From: Verrucomicrobiales bacterium | GTDB lineage: Bacteria > Verrucomicrobiota > Verrucomicrobiia > Verrucomicrobiales > DEV007 | Length of the DNA stretch: 5,232 bases | Reading direction: 5' to 3' | NCBI GenBank assembly: GCA_023253615.1 | Contig: JALRFZ010000392.1 | Span: 1 to 5,232 of the forward strand | Shown here: positions 1 through 4,829 of the stretch, piece by piece | How the letters are laid out: each line of letters begins with the position of its first letter | Position numbering within the stretch: position 1 is the first letter of the stretch | Position numbers and translations under genes: made by a program | The notes under the pieces: model-generated | The model's database searches: none | Seen by the model: only the letters and a program-made list of their open reading frames with translations | Told to the model about the DNA's origin: nothing

Positions 1-73
1 AGCATGCCGCGGCAACGGCAACAGGGGTGCTACGCAGTGCGTGCGTGCATGGGGGCTGGGTAGGACGCGCTAG
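1..73. other. Non-coding window edge, no gene seen
   Basis: No open frame of note crosses this stretch. It follows the stop codon of the truncated minus-strand smc-like gene. It contains a short tandem GTGC/GTGCGTGC run around 36-50. Its base texture resembles the foreign tail at 74-270 more than the smc part beyond it, so it probably has the same origin as that tail. Confidence 0.4.
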
Positions 74-637
74 CTACTCGGCAGCGGCCTCGGTCTCAGC
101 CTCACCACCACCACCCTCCTCCCCGTCTGACTCATCCCCCTCCCCCCGTTGCGCTTCGCGCCACAGTGCGTAGTCATACCGCTTGATGCCCTTTGTGGCA
201 GCGTTGATAACCGTGCCGCCCCGCAGCCCTAGCTCCCTTGCCAGTACAGTGTAGGGTTTGCTGCCAAGTTCCTTGAGGCGGCACGGCTGCTTGTTGATGA
301 GGTATTCGCTCTTGCCATCGCGGAAGACGCGCCGGCCCAGCGAGACCTCGTCGTATTCCGTGGCGAGGATGCCGGAACAGCCCGAGAGCGTCAGGGTGAC
401 CTCCGCCATCCCGAGGGGCGAGCGTTTGTCGGTGCCGTTGAAAATGACATCGGACATCTCGCCGCCACGGAGGGCCTTGGCCGAGGTCTCGCCGAGGACC
501 CAGCGCATCGAATCAACGATGTTCGACTTGCCGCAGCCGTTCGGACCCACGATCCCGGTGACGCCCTCGTGGAATTCGAGTTTGGTCTTGTCGGCGAAGG
601 ATTTGAATCCGTGGATCTCAAGCGATTTGAGGCGCAT
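74..637 (-). pseudogene. smc: Truncated Smc N-terminus joined to an unrelated tail
   Basis: Residues 1-121 are a clear N-terminal ATPase half-domain of a chromosome-segregation SMC protein. The opening MRLKSLEIHGFKSFADKT is typical, and the Walker A loop GPNGCGKSN is at residues 31-39. Family segments VDSMRWVLGETSAKALRGG and MSDVIFNGT follow, then EYLINKQPCRLK. SMC proteins are about 1,150-1,250 residues and load onto DNA as dimers with ScpA/ScpB. Here the family sequence stops at about residue 122 (position 270-274), where relatives continue with RLKDIQ and an MDTG/MGTG-type segment. The Q-loop, both coiled coils, hinge, ABC signature and Walker B are all absent, so it cannot act as an SMC ATPase. 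The remaining 65 residues (about 123-187) have a helix-turn-helix look (VLARELGLRGGTVINAATKG) followed by a Gly/Glu-rich acidic end. Codons in the tail (CTA, GTA, ACA, TCA, CTT) are less GC3-biased than in the smc part. No clear ribosome binding site precedes the ATG at 637. Recognition of the smc part is firm; whether the junction is biological or an assembly join is open. Confidence 0.85.
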
Positions 638-780
638 GGCGGCAGGGGAAAGGGAAGGAGTCTACTCGCAAAAACGAGAAATTCATTCTCACAAATGATA
701 AACCATCCCTTATATTGGGGCCTTCCAAGCGACTGTCGAGGGGAAATTTGTGAAATCGACGATAGGTGGAGGGTTCCAGT

Positions 781-837
781 CGGATTTTTTTAAATGCAAG
801 GCTCAAAAATGAAAAAATCCGCAAATTTTAATTGCGG
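781..837 (+). repeat. Two overlapping, mutually exclusive inverted repeats
   Basis: CGGATTTTTT at 781-790 is perfectly complementary to AAAAAATCCG at 812-821, with a 21-base spacer. CCGCAA at 819-824 is also complementary to TTGCGG at 832-837, with a 7-base loop. Both structures need bases 819-821, so only one can form at a time. The arms are read directly. An attenuator or protein-binding role is only a guess, since no T-run follows either stem. Confidence 0.45.
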
Positions 838-861
838 GAAAGGGTTGCAGTGTTAGGTTTC

Positions 862-1004
862 CGCGTCCGGTGACCCTCAGGGGTTTACCCGACTTCCTAT
901 CCTCTCAGGAGGATGAAGGATCCGGAGCAGTCCGGGAAACAGCTTTTTGTGCGGAACGGGGCGGCCCGGCGCAGGGAACGAAAGTTCTGGTGCCGGGCCG
1001 TTTT
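862..1004 (+). ncRNA. Candidate structured small RNA (no known family recognised)
   Basis: A series of stem-loops lies in this protein-free stretch. ATCCTC/GAGGAT (899-904 with 909-914, loop TCAG) extends through a two-base bulge by CTTC/GAAG. CCGGA/TCCGG follows at about 922-935. Last is a strong GC hairpin at 962-1000 running into TTTT. The final hairpin has a GAAC-GAAA-GTTC inner stem with a GNRA-type tetraloop, which is typical of folded RNA. I looked for signatures of RNase P RNA, tmRNA, SRP RNA and common riboswitches and did not find them. No good promoter is visible directly upstream. This is a structural suggestion, not an identification. Confidence 0.25.
962..1004 (+). terminator. 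GC-rich hairpin with short T-run, plus strand
   Basis: CGGCCCGGC at 962-970 pairs perfectly with GCCGGGCCG at 992-1000. The intervening bases form an inner GAAC/GTTC stem (976-979 with 984-987) closed by GAAA. Four T residues follow at 1001-1004 and are then interrupted by GCG. The stem is very stable, but the T-run is short, so it may be a weak intrinsic terminator or simply the 3' stem of a structured RNA. Confidence 0.4.
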
Positions 1005-1059
1005 GCGTCCTGTCGGAGATGTCCCACCACCGGGTGCGGACCGGAGATCGGCGGGTGAC

Positions 1060-1095
1060 AAAGAAAGCGGCGCGTTCCTCACGGAAGCGCGCCGC
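1060..1095 (-). terminator. Strong hairpin with T-rich tail on the minus strand
   Basis: GCGGCGCG (1067-1074) pairs with CGCGCCGC (1088-1095). A second stem, TTCC/GGAA (1075-1078 with 1083-1086), has a TCAC loop and one bulged G at 1087. Read on the minus strand, the stem is followed by TTTCTTTG (about 1066-1059), which makes a good intrinsic terminator. No minus-strand gene ends here, so it may stop spurious transcription towards the smc-like gene from the operon promoter region, or end an unrecognised minus-strand transcript. Confidence 0.45.
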
Positions 1096-1132
1096 TAAAT
1101 CCCTCAAAACAAATCCGCAAGCCTGGCATTCG

Positions 1133-1176
1133 CGGGGCATGCCCCGATGGCTCTGGAGGCATCATAGGGGCCATCG
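1133..1176. repeat. 14-bp perfect palindrome plus 7-bp inverted repeat
   Basis: CGGGGCATGCCCCG at 1133-1146 is a perfect 14-base palindrome with no spacer, a form more typical of a dimeric protein-binding site than of an RNA hairpin. It runs directly into CGATGGC (1145-1151), which is complementary to GCCATCG (1170-1176) across an 18-base loop. Both lie 170-220 bases upstream of the start of the plus-strand operon, so they are possible regulatory sites. The binding protein cannot be named. Confidence 0.4.
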
Positions 1177-1258
1177 ATCCGACGGTCAATATAAAAACCA
1201 TAATTTCCGATTTTTTGCGTAAGAACTTAAATCCGTCGGAAGGGGAGCTTGAAAATCC

Positions 1259-1288
1259 TTCGGAATTCTTCCGAAATGGTTGCATAAT
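1259..1288 (+). promoter_or_regulatory. Possible promoter/operator of the GAF-subtilase operon
   Basis: TTCGGAA (1259-1265) and TTCCGAA (1269-1275) form a perfect 7-base inverted repeat with a three-base spacer. It sits 8 bases upstream of a -10-like hexamer, CATAAT (1283-1288, five of six consensus bases). There is no strong -35 at the right distance; TTGAAA lies further up at 1249-1254. The repeat would overlap the -35 zone of a promoter using CATAAT, so a repressor or activator bound there could control the genes from 1350 on. The start codon is about 60 bases downstream. The inverted repeat is certain; the promoter role is inferred. Confidence 0.35.
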
Positions 1289-1349
1289 CCCGCTGGGGCG
1301 GGCGTCGAACGGGAAACCCCCAACACCCACTCCATCCCTCCCTAGTCCC

Positions 1350-1571
1350 ATGAACAACGAGATCGCCCTCCTTTCCCAGTTCCTCGAAAGTCTCGGCCCG
1401 GAAGTGTCCGGTCATTCGGCTTCGCCGCTCACGCCCGACCAGGTCGCGCAGATCCGGGAATTCGCCTCAGGCAAGCTGGGGCCCGCCGAGCGCCAGGCCT
1501 TGTTGCCGAGCATCCTCGAAAATGAAACCGCGCTGCGCACCCTGGTGAAGGCGCTGCAAGGCCAGGCCTGA
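1350..1571 (+). CDS. Small helical protein resembling a zinc-less anti-sigma domain
   Basis: This is a 73-residue protein of unknown function, probably cytosolic, with no signal peptide or membrane segment. I chose ATG at 1350 over an upstream in-frame start at 1215, because the upstream part would translate a Pro/Ser-rich stretch through the putative promoter and operator. The C-terminal half (about residues 35-70: IREFASGKLGPAERQALL, then LENETALRTLVKAL) follows the helix-G-x-L-x-x-x-ER-helix pattern seen at the start of many anti-sigma factors and related regulatory proteins. It lacks the His/Cys zinc ligands. Its stop lies one base before the ATG of the GAF gene, so the two are almost certainly co-translated. 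It may be a regulatory partner of the GAF protein or, less likely, a substrate of the nearby subtilase. The resemblance is a pattern, not a firm family call. Confidence 0.7.
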   Translation: MNNEIALLSQFLESLGPEVSGHSASPLTPDQVAQIREFASGKLGPAERQALLPSILENETALRTLVKALQGQA

Positions 1572-1572
1572 G

Positions 1573-2169
1573 ATGTCCGTGGTCCAAACCCAGCTCCTGC
1601 GTCTCTCCGGTCTCGGCGATTCCGCGCCCGAGATCGAGAGGCAGTTGGAAAGCTGGATCGAGTCGTGCCCGCCCGCGCAGCTCGTCTCCCTCATCGATCC
1701 GGTCGCCCTTTCCCTGCTGAACGACGCTTTTGCGAATGCGGGCGGATGCGAGGGCACCGTCTGGCTGATCGACCGTGCGGCCGGTGAACTGGTCGCCTGC
1801 TACAACTCCGGGGAAGAGGCCGGACGACTCGTCGGTTTCCGCCAGCCGGTCGGGCAGGGGATCATCTCGATGGTTTTCGCCCAACAGCAGCCCTACTGTG
1901 AAAATCACATCGAGGCGAGCACCGGCCACGACGACACGCTCGACCGGAAGATTGCCAAGCACACCACCGCGATGATCGCGGTGCCGTTTTATTTCGCGTT
2001 CGGTCTCCGGGGGGTCATCTCCTGTGTGCAGCTGGCCGAGGCTCCCCGCTCGCGCGAAGGTTTCCGCTCGGCGGATGTCGAGACGCTCGCCCGCGCCGCG
2101 AATCTCGTCGAGCGTCTCCTCAATGGCTCGCTCCTCACTTCACTCCTCGGTCTGGGCGATGGGGCCTGA
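1573..2169 (+). CDS. GAF-domain protein (stand-alone sensor)
   Basis: This 198-residue soluble protein has one GAF domain at about residues 40-183, preceded by a helical N-terminus. Typical elements are the first core strand GTVWLIDRAAGELVACY (about 61-77), the turn VGQGIISMVFAQQQPY (93-108), the segment DRKIAKHTTAMIAVPFYF (124-141), and the closing strand GLRGVISCVQL (144-154). A helix (about 167-185) follows and may mediate dimerisation. GAF domains bind cyclic nucleotides, haem, tetrapyrroles or other small ligands, or only dimerise. No output domain (kinase, cyclase, HTH, HD-GYP) is attached, so the signal must pass to a partner. The protein starts one base after the stop of the 73-residue gene, and its end overlaps the subtilase start by 11 bases. 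The ligand cannot be predicted. The domain call is fairly strong; partnership with the protease is inferred from the overlap. Confidence 0.82.
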   Translation: MSVVQTQLLRLSGLGDSAPEIERQLESWIESCPPAQLVSLIDPVALSLLNDAFANAGGCEGTVWLIDRAAGELVACYNSGEEAGRLVGFRQPVGQGIISMVFAQQQPYCENHIEASTGHDDTLDRKIAKHTTAMIAVPFYFAFGLRGVISCVQLAEAPRSREGFRSADVETLARAANLVERLLNGSLLTSLLGLGDGA

Positions 2170-2935
2170 GCCGTCCAACTCCTGGCCGGACCTCGGCCGC
2201 GCCCGTGCCGCCCATGCCGGCGGGGATGGTGGCGGGGTGAAGGTGGCCATCATCGACTCCGGGATCGAGGTCGGCCATCCCGCCCTCGCCGGTCTCACCC
2301 TCGCCGATGACGTCACCGTCTCGTGCGATGGGGTGAATCTCCGCATCGAAGAGGGGGCCGGGGGCGACGTCTACGGCCACGGCACCGCCATCGCATCGTT
2401 GCTGCGCCGGGCCGCCCCGGGCGTCACCCTCGGGAGCTTCCGCGCGCTCGACAGCAGCAACCACGCCCGGAGTTTCGTGATCGCGGAATGCGTGAACCAG
2501 GCCATCAACCGGGGCTACGAGGTGATCAATTGCAGTTTCGGCTGCCGTGGATTGCCGCGGTATGTGATGGATTACAAGGAATGGGTCGACCGCGCCTACC
2601 TCGAGGGTGTGCAGATCGTCGCCGCGTGCAGCAATCTCGATGCCGGGATCCGCGAGTGGCCGGCTTACTTTCCCAGCGTCATCAGCGTGCGCGGGATCGA
2701 TTGCCCGGAGGACGCTCTCTACCACAGCCCCCGGCGCCTCGTTTCGTTCCTCGCCAAGGGGGAGCGCGTCGAGGTCCCGTGGCTCCATGGTGCCACCAAA
2801 ATCGAGACGGGCAGCAGCTATGCGGCCCCCCTCGTCTCGGCCGGGATCGCCCGCCTCGTATCCGCGCTGCCGGGGCTCAATCGGGCGGCGATCAAGCCTC
2901 TCCTCACCGAGTTGGCGATGCCTTGGACTGAATAA
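2159..2935 (+). CDS. Compact cytosolic subtilisin-like (S8) serine protease
   Basis: This is a 258-residue peptidase of the subtilase family. The catalytic triad is intact: Asp33 in VAIIDSGIE, His74 in YGHGTAIAS, and Ser220 in TGSSYAAPLVSAG. Asn159 in IVAACSNL is the likely oxyanion-hole residue. The fold segment YFPSVISVRG (170-179) is also typical. The ATG at 2159 overlaps the GAF stop by 11 bases, which suggests translational coupling. It also leaves only about 25 residues before the first core strand. An upstream ATG at 2123 is possible, but it would only translate the GAF gene in another frame. There is no signal peptide, no inhibitory propeptide and no C-terminal extension, so the enzyme should stay in the cytoplasm and be produced without autoprocessing. 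Such minimal subtilases often act on specific intracellular substrates such as peptide precursors rather than in nutrition. Control by the GAF protein and action on a neighbouring gene product are inferences. Confidence 0.88.
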   Translation: MGPEPSNSWPDLGRARAAHAGGDGGGVKVAIIDSGIEVGHPALAGLTLADDVTVSCDGVNLRIEEGAGGDVYGHGTAIASLLRRAAPGVTLGSFRALDSSNHARSFVIAECVNQAINRGYEVINCSFGCRGLPRYVMDYKEWVDRAYLEGVQIVAACSNLDAGIREWPAYFPSVISVRGIDCPEDALYHSPRRLVSFLAKGERVEVPWLHGATKIETGSSYAAPLVSAGIARLVSALPGLNRAAIKPLLTELAMPWTE

Positions 2936-2975
2936 GTCTGATCGCCACAATTTCACGAGCTCGCCAGAATTTTGC

Positions 2976-3003
2976 TGGACGACTCTCAGATTTGTCCTAT
3001 AAT
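2976..3003 (+). promoter_or_regulatory. Sigma-70-type promoter for the PqqD-like membrane protein
   Basis: TATAAT at 2998-3003 is a perfect -10 hexamer. TGGACG at 2976-2981 (four of six -35 consensus bases) lies 16 bases upstream. The surrounding 2936-3030 gap is AT-rich compared with the genes. Transcription would begin around 3010, leaving a leader of about 20 bases before the TTG start at 3031. The membrane-protein gene can therefore be transcribed independently of the three-gene set, while also receiving read-through because no terminator is visible after 2935. Confidence 0.5.
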
Positions 3004-3030
3004 TTTTGTAATATTAACAATCTGTAAATC

Positions 3031-3909
3031 TTGAATACACGTCTTCCAGGCAATCTGGGTGAGATTTTCCCCCTTCGCTTCCGTCTTCGGGAGGAGCTGC
3101 GATTCTTCCGCGCGGGGGATCTCGTGATTGCCGAGAAGCTGAAGTCCGGCCAACGCTATTCGCTGAAACCCTGGCAGCATCAGATGCTGATGTGCTTCGA
3201 CGGCAAGACCACGTTTGAGGCAGCCGCGAAACGGGCGTATGAGGCGCGGCCGGGCGCGTTCACCGCCAACGGATTGCTCAATTTCTACAACTGGCTTTAC
3301 CAGGAGAATCTCGTCCTTTGCGAATGCGAGTCGATCTTCGAGCTGGTGCTGGGTGATCCCGGGCTCGACACCGCTGATCCGGACGAGGACGGCAAGGAAG
3401 ATGGCTCCCGGGATTTCATTTCCCGTCTGCTCGAAGATTCACGGGTGCGCCGTGGTCTAACCGTGACCGTGGCCTTGGTCTTTTCGCTTTCGGTGATCCG
3501 ACTCGTCTACCTCGCCGCGCCGGTCTTCGAGCCGCCGGTGGACCGGCTCTATGCCGAGATCGGCGGGTTTTTCGAAGAGCAAGCGCCAACAGGCACCATC
3601 GCCGAATCGCAGCGGGCTGCGGCCGATACCACCGTCGAGACCGTGGAGCTCGCGGCGCGGGCGATCGAGGTCTCCCCGCCTTCCCCCGACCCGGCCCCTC
3701 CGGCCTCCGCGGAAGTATCGACCACTCCCGCGCCCGCGAAGGATCCTCGGCCGCTCTCCCGTATCGAGGAGCTCCGCGTCCAGCTCGAGGAGTGCCGCAT
3801 CCGGCGCGACGAATTCTACCTGCAGAACGACGAGGAAGGTTATCGCCGCGAGGTGCATCGCACGACGAATCTCGCCCGCGAGATCGGCGATATCGAGAAA
3901 GGGCGCTGA
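3031..3909 (+). CDS. PqqD-like domain, single-pass membrane, coiled-coil protein
   Basis: This is a 292-residue protein with no single recognised family name. Residues 16-107 (LRFRLREELRFFRAGDLVIA, then YSLKPWQHQMLMCFDGKTTF and LLNFYNWLYQENLVLC) match the winged-helix pattern of PqqD-like domains. Such domains bind leader peptides in RiPP pathways and also open M50-type proteases and HlyD-like adaptors. An acidic linker (113-125) leads to RVRRG and a hydrophobic helix at about 143-163 (LTVTVALVFSLSVIRLVYLAA region). Positive charges before the helix suggest a cytoplasmic N-terminus. A Pro/Ala/Ser-rich stretch (215-241) and a charged heptad-like coiled coil (243-290) would lie in the periplasm. 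The start is TTG at 3031, because an in-frame stop lies six bases upstream and no ATG follows nearby; there is no clear ribosome binding site. The overall plan resembles the front half of a membrane fusion protein without its lipoyl and barrel domains. It may anchor the preceding protease module at the membrane. Confidence 0.75.
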   Translation: MNTRLPGNLGEIFPLRFRLREELRFFRAGDLVIAEKLKSGQRYSLKPWQHQMLMCFDGKTTFEAAAKRAYEARPGAFTANGLLNFYNWLYQENLVLCECESIFELVLGDPGLDTADPDEDGKEDGSRDFISRLLEDSRVRRGLTVTVALVFSLSVIRLVYLAAPVFEPPVDRLYAEIGGFFEEQAPTGTIAESQRAAADTTVETVELAARAIEVSPPSPDPAPPASAEVSTTPAPAKDPRPLSRIEELRVQLEECRIRRDEFYLQNDEEGYRREVHRTTNLAREIGDIEKGR

Positions 3910-3920
3910 TCCCCGCGCCC
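3901..3920. terminator. Small GC hairpin between convergent genes
   Basis: GGGCGC at 3901-3906 pairs with GCGCCC at 3915-3920 across an 8-base loop containing the stop codon of the plus-strand gene. The gap between the two convergent stops is only 13 bases. There is no T-run on either strand, so it is a poor intrinsic terminator, and the two transcripts probably overlap at their 3' ends. Confidence 0.2.
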
Positions 3921-3922
3921 GC

Positions 3923-4774
3923 TCACCCGCGCCCGAAGGCCGAGGTCAGGGATTCCTTTTCCAAACTCGCCCGCACCGCGGCGATGGGCAGCTCGCGACG
4001 CTGGCGCTCGCGGAAAAGGCTGACGGTCTCATGACCCGCCGCCTTCAGCGTGTCGAGCGCTTCGACAAAGCCGTCGCCGACCCGTGTCGGGGTATGCGAG
4101 TCCGATCCGATCACCACCGGGATCCCGCGCTCGGCCATGAGGGCGAGCATGTCGTGCCCCGGATTCATCTCGGGGAAGGATTTGTTGAGGCCGGAGGTGT
4201 TGATCTCCATCGCCACCCCGGTCGCGGCGATGCGGTCGAGCGCCTTCTCGATGTGGGGACGGATCCGCGCGTAATCCCAATCGACCGGGCTCGCGTTTTT
4301 CACGAGGTCGGGGTGGGCGAGACAATCGAAGAGGCCGCACTCCGCCGATTCGGCGAGATGCTCGAAGTATTGCTTCTGGAAGGCGAAGGGATCGCCACGC
4401 CAGAAGGCATCCATGTACTCCGCGATGTGCCAGTGCGCTGAACCGAGGATGTCGTGGAAGGGCGCGCGGGCCTGGAGTTCGCGCAGCCAGGGCTCCATCC
4501 CGGGAAAGAAATCGCTCTCGAGTCCTAACAAAACCTCAAAACCCTCCGGCGCCGCGTCGGCCGCCTCGGTGACGAGGGCGACGTATTCGTTGAACTGCTC
4601 CGGCGCCATCCGCACCCGTGCGGAGAAGCCATGGGGCATCGGGCTGTGGCAGGTCATGATGATGCCCGCGAGTCCTTCGGCCACACCGTGCTCCATGTAG
4701 AGGACGGGATGCCCCTCCGCGTGCTTGCAGAGGGGCGTGTGCATGTGGCTGTCGAAGAAGATCGGATCGGACAT
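3923..4774 (-). CDS. hisK: Histidinol-phosphatase, PHP family (HisJ/HisK type)
   Basis: This 283-residue cytosolic metallophosphatase hydrolyses L-histidinol phosphate to histidinol, the penultimate part of histidine biosynthesis. Family hallmarks in order are DSHMHTPLCKHAEG (8-21, metal ligands His10 and His12), TCHSPMPHGF (41-50), GLESDFFPG (84-92, Glu86), GSAHW (111-115, His114), CLAHPDLVK (151-159, His154), EINTSGLNKSFPEMNP (190-205), and GSDSHTPTRVG (223-233, Asp225 and His227). All expected metal-binding residues are present and the length is normal for the family. It starts at the ATG at 4774; no Shine-Dalgarno is visible. The aldo/keto reductase gene lies 55 bases upstream on the same strand and may share a transcript. 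Its stop faces that of the PqqD-like gene with only 13 bases between. No other his gene is in view, so related PHP phosphatase substrates remain possible. Confidence 0.85.
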   Translation of the reverse strand: MSDPIFFDSHMHTPLCKHAEGHPVLYMEHGVAEGLAGIIMTCHSPMPHGFSARVRMAPEQFNEYVALVTEAADAAPEGFEVLLGLESDFFPGMEPWLRELQARAPFHDILGSAHWHIAEYMDAFWRGDPFAFQKQYFEHLAESAECGLFDCLAHPDLVKNASPVDWDYARIRPHIEKALDRIAATGVAMEINTSGLNKSFPEMNPGHDMLALMAERGIPVVIGSDSHTPTRVGDGFVEALDTLKAAGHETVSLFRERQRRELPIAAVRASLEKESLTSAFGRG

Positions 4775-4829
4775 GGAGAGGAGGCCCCAAGGTGCCCCAT
4801 CCCGGGGGCGGGACCAAACCGATTTTTCC

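Larger units (their letters stand above)
638..1349. other. Long non-coding, hairpin-rich intergenic region
   Basis: This 712-base gap lies between the divergent smc-like gene and the plus-strand gene at 1350. Short open frames exist on both strands, but their translations are low-complexity or Arg/Pro/Ser-rich with no domain pattern, so I regard none as coding. The left part (about 640-840) is AT-rich and should contain the smc promoter, though I find no convincing -35/-10 pair there. The middle (about 860-1100) is GC-rich and contains several perfect stem-loops. The right part (about 1130-1290) carries palindromes and AT-rich promoter-like sequence for the downstream operon. Individual elements are listed separately. 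Confidence 0.7.

Noticed and set aside
638..780. A smc promoter on the minus strand (TATCAT- and TATAAG-like hexamers)
   Set aside because: No -35 element at suitable spacing accompanies them, so the call would be arbitrary.
862..1004. Known structured RNAs (RNase P, tmRNA, SRP RNA, 6S, TPP or cobalamin riboswitch)
   Set aside because: None of the conserved core motifs I know for these families is present, so only an unnamed candidate RNA is reported.
877..1140. Open frames on both strands across 870-1222
   Set aside because: Translations are Arg/Pro/Gly-rich with no domain pattern and run through strong hairpins. The region reads as non-coding.
1215..1349. Longer N-terminus for the 73-residue protein (start at 1215)
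   Set aside because: The extra 45 residues would translate the inverted repeat and -10-like element and give a Pro/Ser-rich low-complexity stretch. ATG at 1350 begins the well-behaved helical protein.
2135..2956. 273-residue minus-strand frame opposite the subtilase
   Set aside because: It is an antisense shadow of a high-GC3 gene whose plus-strand product has a complete subtilase triad.
3551..4441. 296-residue plus-strand frame across the PqqD-like gene end and the histidinol-phosphatase
   Set aside because: It is an Arg/Pro/Ser-rich shadow frame that spans two convergent genes with clear coding frames.
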